Part shown: piece after piece, positions 10,015-19,031 of the stretch
Layout: every line of letters starts with the position of its first letter
Position numbering within the stretch: position 1 is the stretch's first letter
Source of the DNA: Oligoflexia bacterium
GTDB lineage: Bacteria; Bdellovibrionota_G; JANQFH01
Assembly (NCBI GenBank): GCA_028277945.1
Contig: JANQFH010000066.1
Location: 1-64,000, forward strand
Direction: 5' to 3'
Length of the DNA stretch: 64,000 nt
Translations under genes and position numbers: made by a program
Notes under the pieces: model-generated
What the model saw: the letters and a program-made list of their open reading frames with translations, nothing else
Told to the model about the DNA's origin: nothing
Databases searched by the model: none

Positions 10015-10970
10015 TGCTGGTTTTTCCCTTGTGATTTAGCAGCATACATCGCCTTATCAGCCAGAGCGATGAGTTTTTTCGGGTTGGTTTCATCCGTTGG
10101 ATAGAGGCTAATGCCAATGCTCGCGCTTAACTTGAACTCATGTCCAGCAAACTCAAAGGGTTCTCTGCAGGCATCGGCGATGGTTGAAGCTACCTTGGCG
10201 GCATGATCTTGGTTGGTGATGTCTACGAGAATGACGACGAACTCATCACCACCCAGACGGGTTACGGTGTCTTCTTCGCGCACCAAATTCTGCAGGCGAT
10301 TGGCAACTTTTTGTAGCAGCCTATCTCCCGTGGCATGACCCAAGGAGTCGTTTATCTCCTTAAAGCCATCGAGATCAACATAGAGTACGGCTACCAAGTA
10401 CTCTTTGCGCTTAGCATGAGCCACTGCCTGTTTCAGTCGATCCATACAGAGCAGTCGGTTTGGTAGTCCCGTCAAACTGTCGTGATAGGCGAGGTGGAGC
10501 AGTTGGTCTTCAGAGATTTTTTTGACGGTAATATCTGTAAACACACCCAGGTAGTTTGTTATCTGTCCATGTGGGTCTTTTATAGCCGTAATCGTTAGGA
10601 GTTCTGGATAGAGTTCGCCGTTCTTACGTCGATTCCAAATCTCACCGTGCCAGAGGCCCTTATGTTGAATAGAGGCCCACATCTCTTGGTAAAATTTCTT
10701 ATCGTGGCGGCCTGATTGCAGCAGGCTGGGAGTCTTGCCGATGACCTCTTGTTTGCGATAACCGGTAACAGCAGAAAATGCTCGGTTTACGCTGATAATC
10801 TCCGTACGCACATTGGTGATGACCACTCCCTCGACCATGTTGTCAATGATTGTTTGTGATGAGAGCGTTGACGCATGTTTTTGCTGGGCGCAAGAGTCGT
10901 CGTGGGCAAAGGGATGGAGGATTTTGCCAAACCGACCTAGGTTGCGAGAGTCCGTGGTTTTGTCAATCAT
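9993..10970 (-). CDS. PAS-GGDEF diguanylate cyclase
   Basis: Residues about 40-150 form a PAS domain (IIDNMVEGVVITN, AFSAVTGYRKQEVIGKTPSLLQSG, GEIWNRRKNGELYPE). Residues 160-325 form a GGDEF domain (DSLTGLPNR, YVDLDGFKEINDSLGH). The active-site GGDEF is intact at 240-244, so it should make cyclic di-GMP from GTP. REED at 231-234 is a canonical RxxD inhibitory I-site five residues before GGDEF, implying product feedback. No membrane segment is present, so it is probably cytosolic. It is the last gene of the minus-strand envelope operon (46 bp after the TSP3 gene), suggesting c-di-GMP signalling is linked to that surface cluster. Confidence 0.92.
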   Translation of the reverse strand: MIDKTTDSRNLGRFGKILHPFAHDDSCAQQKHASTLSSQTIIDNMVEGVVITNVRTEIISVNRAFSAVTGYRKQEVIGKTPSLLQSGRHDKKFYQEMWASIQHKGLWHGEIWNRRKNGELYPELLTITAIKDPHGQITNYLGVFTDITVKKISEDQLLHLAYHDSLTGLPNRLLCMDRLKQAVAHAKRKEYLVAVLYVDLDGFKEINDSLGHATGDRLLQKVANRLQNLVREEDTVTRLGGDEFVVILVDITNQDHAAKVASTIADACREPFEFAGHEFKLSASIGISLYPTDETNPKKLIALADKAMYAAKSQGKNQHQFFAAL

Positions 10971-11016
10971 TGGCCTAATAAAGCTAGACCATCCTACGAT
11001 ACTTTGGCTTTTGCCG

Positions 11017-12534
11017 TCAACAACCCCTTCTAACTGTATGAGAATAGCGACAAAGCAGCAGTAGGCTCATAGCGATGAGAAGCAACAGTGTTGTTGCAGC
11101 TGGTCTGCCTGCAGCTACACCACAGCCGCCACCGCCTTCAAAGCCGATATCAAAGGTAGGGTTGGTGGCTGCTGCCGTTGTAGTTTCGCTCTCCTCTTCT
11201 GTTGCAGCAAGGCAGCTTGAGGAGTCGAAATCCACGTGGTCGGCTTGGCCGTCGCCATCGCAATCAAGAGGTGGCTTGGTTGGGTCACACGTCTCTGAAT
11301 TTGCAGCCGCTGCCGAGTCGTCAACGCCATCGTTGTTGCTGTCGCGATCACGGTAATCAGGCACGCCGTCCAAGTCGGAATCTTGCGCCGGTGTCTCTAA
11401 GTTTGCATCGCCAGCCTCATGGACATCGCAGATACGATCCCCATCGCTATCATTATCAAGGGCATCGATCGTGCCATCGCCATCAGTGTCGCGAGGCTCA
11501 TCAAAAACCTCCCCCACTTCCTCACCATCGAGAATGGTGTCGTCATCGCTATCGCGGCCTTCAGGGTCTGTGCCGATACTGAGTTCAACGTTTTCTGGCA
11601 AGCCATCGCCTTTAAAATCAAAAAACCCTTCGTCTGGAACATCTGCATCCAAAGAGATCTGCTCAAAGTCATCAAAGATCGTGCCGTTGGTAAATACGGG
11701 CGGACCATCGCCACAATCGGGCAGCTCTCCTGGACCAGGTGGTACGGGACAACTGCCAAGCCCAAAAGCCCATAGTCCCACCTTGCCGGTGAGAATGGGA
11801 TCGGGATCAATCACCTGAGCCACTACCGTGCCATTCACAAAGGCGACAATGGTGGTCTGATCATCCAAACTACCGTGGGTGATAACATCCACCCGCAGCT
11901 CATTCCAATAGTCTTTATTGTACGAGAAGGTGTCTTCATCAATAAGCTTGGCAACACCATCCTTGACCCGGATCAACACCGAGCGCGGCAGGCCAGAGAC
12001 GATAATCCCAGGTGTGATGCCAGGACCAGCATCAAGCGTCACATAAAAGAGAAAGAAATTGTCCTTATCTTTTTGACGAAAGACAATGCCGGCAGCATCG
12101 TCATCCCAGGTAATAAAGTTAAAACGTACGCTGTAGTCTTGCAGGGTTGGTTCGCCATTGGTGATCCAGCAATCAAAGGGATCATCTAGGCCACCGAGAT
12201 CGCCGGCCTCTGTTTGCACGTTGTTGATGGGCTGCACCCCTTGGAAGAGTCCAATGCCGAGATCGTCATCTAAATCCGTACGCCAACCATCATCGCTGCA
12301 ACCAGCCATCCAGCCATCCTTGTTGGGGGCAAAGGGTGCGGCATCGCTGAGATTAAAATCTGCAAAGATGGTTTCAATGATACTCACCTTAGCCTGCAAT
12401 TGTGGTAAAGGCAGAGCATCGGCGCTTGTCTGCTCATGGGCTTGCTCCTGCGAGCTACAGCCAACAAACAGCACCATCATGCAGTTTATGACGAAAAACT
12501 TAGCCGTTCTTTGTTCTTTCCTTGCTGAGTTCAT
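11017..12534 (-). CDS. Surface lipoprotein-like protein with laminin-G-like domain, TSP3 repeats and C-terminal sorting tail
   Basis: The N-terminus ends its hydrophobic core in LFVGC, a lipobox. Residues ~50-260 look like a concanavalin/LamG-type jelly roll (ITWDDDAAGIVFRQKDKDNFF, WNELRVDV, GKVGLWAFG). Residues ~310-440 contain Asp-rich calcium-binding thrombospondin type 3 repeats (DTDGDGTIDALDNDSDGDR, DSDLDGVPDYRDRDSNNDG). The C-terminus has GGGGCGVAAG, then a hydrophobic helix and an Arg-containing tail, the layout of MYXO-CTERM/JDVT-CTERM sorting signals. Having both a lipobox and such a tail is unusual. It lies 12 bp behind the OmpA gene, so the two are co-expressed. Confidence 0.78.
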   Translation of the reverse strand: MNSARKEQRTAKFFVINCMMVLFVGCSSQEQAHEQTSADALPLPQLQAKVSIIETIFADFNLSDAAPFAPNKDGWMAGCSDDGWRTDLDDDLGIGLFQGVQPINNVQTEAGDLGGLDDPFDCWITNGEPTLQDYSVRFNFITWDDDAAGIVFRQKDKDNFFLFYVTLDAGPGITPGIIVSGLPRSVLIRVKDGVAKLIDEDTFSYNKDYWNELRVDVITHGSLDDQTTIVAFVNGTVVAQVIDPDPILTGKVGLWAFGLGSCPVPPGPGELPDCGDGPPVFTNGTIFDDFEQISLDADVPDEGFFDFKGDGLPENVELSIGTDPEGRDSDDDTILDGEEVGEVFDEPRDTDGDGTIDALDNDSDGDRICDVHEAGDANLETPAQDSDLDGVPDYRDRDSNNDGVDDSAAAANSETCDPTKPPLDCDGDGQADHVDFDSSSCLAATEEESETTTAAATNPTFDIGFEGGGGCGVAAGRPAATTLLLLIAMSLLLLCRYSHTVRRGC

Positions 12535-12546
12535 GATGCCTCCTCC

Positions 12547-14301
12547 TTATCGGCGTTCGGTCTCCAAGACGACAATCTCAACGCGACGGTTTTTCTGGCG
12601 TCCCGACGGTGTTGTGTTTTCAGCCACGGGTTTAGACTCGCCATAGCCTTTGGTTTGGATACGGCTAGATTCAACACCCTTTGTCACAAGGTAGCGCTTT
12701 ATAGAGGCTGCCCGCCGTAGTGACAAACCGAGGTTGTACTCCTCTGGACCCGTGGCGTCAGCATGGCCTTCGAGTTGCACCAAACGTATTGCCGGATGCT
12801 CCACCAGGTATTTGGCAATGGAGTCTAAGTTCGCATGATAGCCAGGTGGCACCACATCCGAGTCAAAGTCAAAGCGCGAGGTGAGCTTGTGATGCACAAA
12901 GGTGATCAACGGATCGATTTTGTCTTTATCCTCTGCTGGAACCATGATGACATCGAGCGTGACGAGATAGTCTGTGGGTTGCACCACCACCTGCAAGCTA
13001 CGACTACGATAGTTCTCTGCAGTCACATCAAAGCGGTACTTTCCAGGACGCGGTACTTCAAAGAGCGTCTCCGCTGCCACGGACTCTGCTAATGCAGCGA
13101 TGCTCGATTTGGTCGTGAGCTGTGCCGGCAACGGTTTGCGGTTTTCGTCAAAGGTGCGGATCCGAATCCAGTAGTCTTCTGGGCAGCCGTCTTGGTCGAG
13201 AACGCCATCCTTATCTTCAGCCTCTTGCGGACAGGCATCAAGCCGGTCAACAATGCCATCTCCATCACTGTCTTTATCTGGAGGGTATTCAGGGCGCTGG
13301 CGCTTTGCCTTGGGGCTATACTGAATACCGGCAAAGAAACGTACATCAGAGATACCAAAGCCGTTAATCAGACCAAAGCTGCTACCCAACGTGGCGATAA
13401 TGCCGCTAACAGAGAAGAGTTTGCCCGCAACCAGGACCTCTAGTGGTGACTGCTCTGTAGTCTCAAAGAGGTCCTCGGCGGTGGTTCGACCACGCGCTTC
13501 AGTTAAGAGCACGACATCGTCATTGAGATCAAAGCTCAAACCCGCTCCGTAGACCAGTTGATCGTCTATATTAAGGTTAAAGTGTTGCAGGCTTCTCAAG
13601 GTCTCATAACCAAAGTTACCGGTGAGGTGAAACCGTCCCCAGGAACGTCCCAGCAACAGAAAGCCACCGCCTTGGACATTTTCATCACCAAGAAAGAGCG
13701 CTTCATCACCTGTAGGGAGGATGACGATTCCGAGCACGCCAACATTAAGCGCGTGGTGTTGTTGATCCATGAGCATAATGCGTATGGTGCCGTTGATATT
13801 GCCCATGATCCAGTCCTCCCGCTCGCCGAGCAGAGAGAAGCCCGTGGTCTGATCAAAGCCAAAGTCAAAGCCGAGCGGATGGAAAGCAACATCAAGACCA
13901 AAGGCGAGCCAGTCGGTCGCCTCTATGGATGCAAGGAAATTGCCCGAGAGCAGATCGGTGTTGTTGGGCGAATCCCCCAAAGTGTTGGTACCGGTGCTGC
14001 TGATAAAGGCGTCGTTTTGGTAGTTGAAGATGAGGCCTAGTTGCCAATCCCAAGTGAGCTCATGGTTGGAACGGTAGAGCGAGCGTTCGCCTGTAGGGTA
14101 GAGAAAGAGGGTTTTGCCGTAGAAGGGTGAGGGTCTAAATAGCTGAACATTAAAGCCGTCTTGGGAAAAGCCCGGTTGCTCTAGCAACAGCGAGCTTGAG
14201 AGAAACAACAGCAGGCTCTGGAACCAAAATAACCACCTGATTTTTATCGTGTTATTCTGGAACGTCGCTGTCGGTGCCGCTGTCAACATCTGCTCTACCA
14301 C
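12547..14301 (-). CDS. OmpA-family outer membrane protein with TSP3 linker
   Basis: An N-terminal signal sequence ends near GFSQDG. Residues ~50-340 are amphipathic beta strands consistent with an outer-membrane barrel. A short TSP3 linker (DKDSDGDGIVDRLDACP) follows, and then ~100 residues of uncertain fold. Residues ~480-580 are an OmpA/MotB peptidoglycan-binding domain: LEGHADATG, LSLRRAASIKRYL, GYGESKPVAENTT, QKNRRVEI, with the Asp and Arg that contact diaminopimelate. It should anchor the outer membrane to peptidoglycan. It is the third gene of the TIGR02147 operon, 59 bp after the lipoprotein gene. Confidence 0.9.
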   Translation of the reverse strand: MVEQMLTAAPTATFQNNTIKIRWLFWFQSLLLFLSSSLLLEQPGFSQDGFNVQLFRPSPFYGKTLFLYPTGERSLYRSNHELTWDWQLGLIFNYQNDAFISSTGTNTLGDSPNNTDLLSGNFLASIEATDWLAFGLDVAFHPLGFDFGFDQTTGFSLLGEREDWIMGNINGTIRIMLMDQQHHALNVGVLGIVILPTGDEALFLGDENVQGGGFLLLGRSWGRFHLTGNFGYETLRSLQHFNLNIDDQLVYGAGLSFDLNDDVVLLTEARGRTTAEDLFETTEQSPLEVLVAGKLFSVSGIIATLGSSFGLINGFGISDVRFFAGIQYSPKAKRQRPEYPPDKDSDGDGIVDRLDACPQEAEDKDGVLDQDGCPEDYWIRIRTFDENRKPLPAQLTTKSSIAALAESVAAETLFEVPRPGKYRFDVTAENYRSRSLQVVVQPTDYLVTLDVIMVPAEDKDKIDPLITFVHHKLTSRFDFDSDVVPPGYHANLDSIAKYLVEHPAIRLVQLEGHADATGPEEYNLGLSLRRAASIKRYLVTKGVESSRIQTKGYGESKPVAENTTPSGRQKNRRVEIVVLETERR

Positions 14302-14360
14302 GTTGAAGCCCGAAACTGCTATAGCACTATCGCGAGAATTTCACCAGCTTTAGAGCGGTC

Positions 14361-15194
14361 TTAGCTATCTTCTCCTTCCGCCAGTACCAGATCGTCATCG
14401 ATCTCGCTATCGTTTAAGAGGCTGTCACCGTCAAGGTCCTTTAGCAGATTTGCTGAGAACTTGATGTTGTCAACGATCTTGGCATGCAACGCTTCGTTGT
14501 TGTCTTCGTCAATGAGGATAACCCCCTGACCCTCCGAGACGTTGTCGAAATCGACATTGGCGAACCAGAGATCGAGATCAAAGACAATAAAGAACTGGTC
14601 CAAGTTGGTGTTGCCGCCAATGGCAAAGCCGTTCTGCTTATTTTCCAAACGAAACTCATCGTTGTCTTCAATAAAGACATGGAAAGGTCTGCCGCCCTGA
14701 GTGGTGCCGCGCAGAATCACTGCTTGATCAACAATGGCATCGCTAGCATCAATACCGTTTGGGATCACATCGTCATCAAGATCATCGAGTTTAAGCTCGA
14801 CTCGGCAATAGCTTCCTGCGGGAAGCTGTACGTTATCCGTAGTGGGAATCGAAGTGTTGCTAAGAAGATCGACCACAAAAGGCCCATCGAAATCAAAGTC
14901 ATCCTCCTCTACTTCACTCTCGCCAGCTTGACAAAACGCCAGCGGGCGGAAGCGAATACTGCTGATAACCACCCTGGCTTCGGTCAAATCAATACCATTA
15001 GCAAGCAACTTACTGTCAACTTTTGCCGTTGTTGTGTTGTTGCTCGTGCCGATAATTTTTACCGCAACTTCAGGAGAAAAGGGATTGCCTGTGTTGGTAC
15101 CGGCAACAGAACCTGTACCGTCTGTTTGCCCACAACTGCTAAGGCTCAACGCTAACAACACAAACGATAGAGCAGCCAAATTTGTTCGCCACAT
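14361..15194 (-). CDS. Acidic lipoprotein of unknown function
   Basis: A signal peptide with lipobox LSLSSC gives a lipidated Cys near residue 21. The mature chain is very acidic and beta-rich, with a cluster of Asp/Glu (ESEVEEDDFDFDGPFVVDLL and DLDDDVIPNGIDASD) that could bind calcium. The later part, ILRGTTQGGRPFHVFIE, recalls DUF4382-type lipoproteins, but the match is weak and I leave it unnamed. Its start overlaps the regulator stop by one base (TAATG), so it is translationally coupled to the TIGR02147 gene. Confidence 0.7.
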   Translation of the reverse strand: MWRTNLAALSFVLLALSLSSCGQTDGTGSVAGTNTGNPFSPEVAVKIIGTSNNTTTAKVDSKLLANGIDLTEARVVISSIRFRPLAFCQAGESEVEEDDFDFDGPFVVDLLSNTSIPTTDNVQLPAGSYCRVELKLDDLDDDVIPNGIDASDAIVDQAVILRGTTQGGRPFHVFIEDNDEFRLENKQNGFAIGGNTNLDQFFIVFDLDLWFANVDFDNVSEGQGVILIDEDNNEALHAKIVDNIKFSANLLKDLDGDSLLNDSEIDDDLVLAEGEDS

Positions 15195-16030
15195 TACCGA
15201 CGACCCTTCCTCTTGGTTAACGGAAACAGTTGAATGTTCAACTGATAGATACGTTCCGATGGTTTGTCCGCAGCCTCAATGGTTTTTAAGAGCTCCTCGC
15301 GAAAACGCTCGATCCTCTTCTTCACTCCAGGAAGCTGTCTTTGGGACACTCCAACAGTTACTGATGTGACATCACGCTCTGATCTTGGTACGGTCATCAG
15401 TGAAAGTGCTGCAATGTTCATCATCTCTTTGTGAAAGTTGCTTACGGCAAGGGATTGGACATCTGCGGCCGTAGAGACGATGGGGTTTACCTGATGCAGG
15501 CGTTTTGCGCCGTCACGTTCCAACATTTTTAGCTTCATCAGTACCTTGAGCGCTTGGGCTGCCTGTTGCGGTGAGATGGTTGGTTGCAGGTTGTCGGCAA
15601 TCCAGCGTGGATCTTCTTGAAAGTCTGTTAGGTTCACCATTTCCCGAATGGCAACATAGTACCAGTTAGAATAGTATTTAAAAATCTCTTTTTCAAGCTG
15701 CCGCACTTCGCGATAACGACGACAGCGAGTCATCTTTTGATAGCATTCATTCTTCTCTACCGTTGAAGTCGCCTGATTAAAGAGAACTAGGCACTCAAAG
15801 AACTCGCTCTCTTGATTGTTAAGGTCCAAGGCATGGGCAAACTGTTTGATGCTCTTGAGCGTGAGGTTGCGCTTGCCATCAATGACGAGCTTGAGAAAGT
15901 TGGGTGCACGAAAGCCCGCCTTACGGGCAAAGAAGCGATAGGAGAAAGAGGGTTTGTTGGCCTTGAGGTAGGCATAGAGTTCCCGCAGGTAGATGCGGTA
16001 ATTCTCATAGGCAAAGATGTTGGGCTTCAT
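15194..16030 (-). CDS. TIGR02147-family transcriptional regulator
   Basis: The protein has the family layout: an N-terminal helix-turn-helix-like segment (MKPNIFAYENYRIYLREL, FSYRFFARKAGFRAPNFLKLVI, GKRNLTLKSIKQFAHAL) and a C-terminal helical domain containing SNWYYVAIREM. TIGR02147 proteins occur mainly in Fibrobacter and Bdellovibrio-like bacteria and typically sit beside secreted or surface genes, as here. It is the first gene of a five-gene minus-strand unit. A GTATTC site lies only 23 bp upstream of its start codon and four more copies follow within 160 bp, so autoregulation is likely. Confidence 0.88.
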   Translation of the reverse strand: MKPNIFAYENYRIYLRELYAYLKANKPSFSYRFFARKAGFRAPNFLKLVIDGKRNLTLKSIKQFAHALDLNNQESEFFECLVLFNQATSTVEKNECYQKMTRCRRYREVRQLEKEIFKYYSNWYYVAIREMVNLTDFQEDPRWIADNLQPTISPQQAAQALKVLMKLKMLERDGAKRLHQVNPIVSTAADVQSLAVSNFHKEMMNIAALSLMTVPRSERDVTSVTVGVSQRQLPGVKKRIERFREELLKTIEAADKPSERIYQLNIQLFPLTKRKGRR

Positions 16031-16052
16031 GATAAGCGTCCTTGATTCTACT

Positions 16053-16211
16053 GTATTCTCTGGTGCGGCACGCGGTCAATGGTTGAATACAAAAAGGGTA
16101 TTCTATGGAATACATATTAGTTTCTATATACACTATAACTACATGTATTTAAAATAATTTTGTTTTTAACGCACGACTACTCAAGTAAAATTAGCTTAGT
16201 TTATGAATACA
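16053..16211. promoter_or_regulatory. Array of five GAATAC/GTATTC half-sites in a divergent promoter
   Basis: The half-site GAATAC or its complement GTATTC occurs at 16053-16058, 16085-16090, 16098-16103, 16108-16113 and 16206-16211. The central pair forms an inverted repeat GAATAC-N7-GTATTC, followed 4 bp later by another GAATAC. The array lies between the divergent TIGR02147 and PP2C genes in a very AT-rich stretch. The simplest reading is an operator for the TIGR02147 protein. Confidence 0.55.
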
Positions 16212-16237
16212 GCACGGTCATGATAAGCTAACAAGCT

Positions 16238-17053
16238 GTGAGCCGGGGCCCTGAGTCGAAGATCTGTCTTGAAGCAGAGATGCAGGCAGCAGAGGTGCAC
16301 GATCTGCTGTTTGGCGAGTTAGTCCTCTTTTCTACCCGCGCTCCAGATAAAACAGCTCCAAATGAAGACGCCGCCACTTTCATTACCGTAGATGAAGGAC
16401 AAGCCGTGCTTGCCGTTGCCGATGGTATGGGCGGTAGTCCGGCTGGTCGGCGCGCATCTAAGTTGGCCCTGGAAGAACTGTTGGCTGCTATTGTTGCGGG
16501 ACGGAAAGAAAACAAAAAATTACGCAATGCAATTCTCAATGGTTTTGAAAACGCCAATCGGGCGGTGCAGGGGCTTGGAGTAGGAGCAGCCACAACGATC
16601 GCAGTGGCAGAGATCGACGGTAACAAACTGCGTACCTACCATGCTGGTGATTCCAAGGTGCTGTTGGTAGGGCAGCGAGGTAAATTAAAGTGGCAGACGA
16701 TCGGCCACTCGCAGATCGACTATGCGGTGGAATCCGGCATGTTGGCGGCAGCCGAGGCGATGCATCACGAGGATCGACACCTGGTCCTGAGTGCGGTTGG
16801 CTCTACAGAGATGCGTGTGGAGATCAGCTCCGTGATCAAGTTGGCCAGTCGGGATACCTTGATTTTGGCGACAGATGGCCTCTTTGATAACCTCCATCTC
16901 AATGAAATTGTCGATGCCGTTCGTAAGGGCAAACTCAACGATGTTGCTGCTGACCTAGTCTCCCAGACGCTCGCACGTATGCAGGGGGTGGATGAGGCTG
17001 CCCCGAGCAAACCCGATGATCTTACCTTTATCGTCTATCGGCCCACGGCGTAG
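16238..17053 (+). CDS. PP2C-family protein phosphatase
   Basis: The conserved PPM motifs appear in order: PNEDA, VADGMGGSPAG (metal-binding Asp-Gly), GATTI at GVGAATTIAV, HAGDSKVLLV, DTLILATDGLFDNL and KPDDLTFIVY. It should dephosphorylate Ser/Thr phosphoproteins in a Mn/Mg-dependent reaction in the cytosol. The GTG at 16238 gives the longest frame. ATG 16280 is an alternative that still keeps the whole domain, and neither has a strong RBS. No Ser/Thr kinase gene is nearby. It diverges from the TIGR02147 operon and may share its operator array. Confidence 0.88.
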   Translation: MSRGPESKICLEAEMQAAEVHDLLFGELVLFSTRAPDKTAPNEDAATFITVDEGQAVLAVADGMGGSPAGRRASKLALEELLAAIVAGRKENKKLRNAILNGFENANRAVQGLGVGAATTIAVAEIDGNKLRTYHAGDSKVLLVGQRGKLKWQTIGHSQIDYAVESGMLAAAEAMHHEDRHLVLSAVGSTEMRVEISSVIKLASRDTLILATDGLFDNLHLNEIVDAVRKGKLNDVAADLVSQTLARMQGVDEAAPSKPDDLTFIVYRPTA

Positions 17054-17175
17054 ATATTAACGCAGCTGCGGCGCTAACCCCTTTTATCCTCAACCTATTT
17101 CCTTGACTCGACGCAATAGCCTAGGGTATAACGCATTTAGTCAATCGAGCGGTAGCGACAAGAGGGAGACAGACA

Positions 17176-18996
17176 GTGCAGGTAAAAATAAACCCCCTAC
17201 AGGCAGTTAAAATTTTCAGTGTTCTCCTATTAGTTCTTTTGCTCTTTTTGTATCCTAAGTCGTACGCCAACCCCTCTATGCAGCAGAGTCAAACCGACAA
17301 ATCCAAAGACGGTAGGGTTCGTTCCGTGGTTAAGGTGATTGCTCATGCTGGCGAAGCTGGCGTATCGCCTTCGGTAGGTAGAGGCTTTATTCTTACGCAT
17401 GCTGTGGCTGAGAGGGAACTGGGTGTCAGACTGAATACAGCTGAAGCTGAAGACGAAGGGGTTCTCATCACAGCGGGCAGTGTAATTGGTCATCGCCATT
17501 CTCTGGAAATCGAATTTTCCAATGGCCACAAGATGATCCAAAAAAACCCCGTGCGCTACGCAGAGCACTTGGAGGCCACCCTGGTTGCTATTGTTGTTCC
17601 GCTGAAAGGAGTTCCACCTATAGAAGAAACTTACCCATGGGCTGAGTCGCCAGCGAACTTGTTAACTAATAAAGACGAAGTCAACGAGATTTATTTTGTT
17701 GACATAGGAGTAACTGGTGGCGAGTACGAAGTTACCGCTGAACGAACCAAGTTTTTTGGCGAGGGGCCTACAGAAGTACTGTATCTGGAGTGTGATGATC
17801 AACCCCGGCGGTTTTCTGGGATTGCTGAGCATTTTGGTGCGCCCGTCCTAATATACAGACAAAATTCACATGCTCCGAATGCAGCACCAGAGAAGGAGTT
17901 GGTGGGCTTTTTAGTGGCACGTGACCCTGATTCTCCTTCTCTCTATGCAGTGGGCAAAGAATCGGTTCGACAGATGCTGTTGCAGCCTGACTTGCAACCG
18001 CTTGCAGAGCGTGCAGCTGGATCTATAGGTGCCTACTATCGTCAATGGGAGGAAGAGCAAGAGCTACTCGAGCAGATGCGCGCTCACTGTTGCAGAGATC
18101 AGTGTCCGCAAGCCGTTGCCCTCTTTGAAGAGAGGACCGGCGAAGAGGAGGTGTCTTTTACCAATGCGGCACTGCAGTTTCAGTACGCATCATGTTGTCG
18201 GGAATCAATTAGTTTCGATTCTATGCAACCCGAGAAAATTGCTGCGGCGCTAGAACTTCTTGAGGGAGCTGAGGCAGCGTTTTTTCAAGCAGCTGTCCAC
18301 CAACCAACTACTGTTGCGGAGTTGTCTGATGTCCCACTCTGGGCACTATGCGCTCTGGCAGATAACTTTCTTTTGCAATTACGGACACAGAGATATGTAG
18401 TAGATAGGCTTATTGCTGCCTCTTCAGGCAAACCGCGACCCGAGACGCTTAACATAGGTGGTAGCAGCCAGAGTATTGCTAAGGCCGAGCAATTCAATCA
18501 GCTGATTCAAACAGCGCAAACACTACTAGCAGAAGACCCATCTGAAGATGATGAAGACCTCTTGCGGGCAGCCTTAGGTATTTTTGCTGCTCTGTCAGCA
18601 AATACCGATTTAGTTGCAGATCAAATGAATTATTTTTGGGACAGATTGCACGCGATACTGATAACTCAACTGGATAGCGCTGGTATTGCTTATAATGAAC
18701 CTACTTTTGGAATCTTCTCATCAGAGGAGTTAGACAGACTACAAGGAACCCTTGTTAAAGAGTTGCCGTATTCTGCCCAAAACACTGATAAAGACGCACA
18801 TCGTCGTCTTGCTCTCATTATTGTCTACTTTCTCCTTGATCAAGATCAATTGGCTCGTAACGATTTGGTTCGATTTAAAGATCCCCGGTATGCAAGTTCG
18901 AACGAGGTGATGGCAACTCGTAACCGAATATGGTCACAATTACCACGCGCTTTTGTCGCCTATGTCGACTTGCTAAGCCTAAATGCCAGTCAATGA
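17176..18996 (+). CDS. Exported protein with a degenerate trypsin-like domain and helical C-terminus
   Basis: GTG 17176 follows a strong GAGGGAG (17162-17168) and starts a signal peptide ending near SYANP. Residues ~47-265 look like a trypsin fold: VGRGFILTH (67-75) resembles the strand carrying the catalytic His, and FGAPVLI (220-226) sits where active enzymes have SGAPV, so the Ser is replaced by Phe220. The usual Asp is also not evident (EATLVAIVV, 133-141). Residues 285-606 are helical without a named repeat. If the alignment is right this is a pseudoprotease, perhaps a binding module; the assignment is tentative. It resembles the layout of the protease/TPR protein at 265-2115. Confidence 0.55.
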   Translation: MQVKINPLQAVKIFSVLLLVLLLFLYPKSYANPSMQQSQTDKSKDGRVRSVVKVIAHAGEAGVSPSVGRGFILTHAVAERELGVRLNTAEAEDEGVLITAGSVIGHRHSLEIEFSNGHKMIQKNPVRYAEHLEATLVAIVVPLKGVPPIEETYPWAESPANLLTNKDEVNEIYFVDIGVTGGEYEVTAERTKFFGEGPTEVLYLECDDQPRRFSGIAEHFGAPVLIYRQNSHAPNAAPEKELVGFLVARDPDSPSLYAVGKESVRQMLLQPDLQPLAERAAGSIGAYYRQWEEEQELLEQMRAHCCRDQCPQAVALFEERTGEEEVSFTNAALQFQYASCCRESISFDSMQPEKIAAALELLEGAEAAFFQAAVHQPTTVAELSDVPLWALCALADNFLLQLRTQRYVVDRLIAASSGKPRPETLNIGGSSQSIAKAEQFNQLIQTAQTLLAEDPSEDDEDLLRAALGIFAALSANTDLVADQMNYFWDRLHAILITQLDSAGIAYNEPTFGIFSSEELDRLQGTLVKELPYSAQNTDKDAHRRLALIIVYFLLDQDQLARNDLVRFKDPRYASSNEVMATRNRIWSQLPRAFVAYVDLLSLNASQ

Positions 18997-19031
18997 TTGA
19001 CAGACATTTTCATCGACGCAGGCGGTGCCCA

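Noticed and set aside
11075-11818. Several long plus- and minus-frame ORFs opposite or within the TSP3 gene
   Set aside because: They are shadows created by the Asp/Gly-rich repeat codons; none has an RBS or a recognisable protein pattern.
13558-14040. 160-residue plus-strand ORF opposite ompA
   Set aside because: It lies within the clear OmpA reading frame on the other strand, with no domain or start signal.
14484-15155. 223-residue plus-strand ORF opposite the lipoprotein gene
   Set aside because: The minus-strand frame has a signal peptide, lipobox and coupled start, and the plus frame has none.
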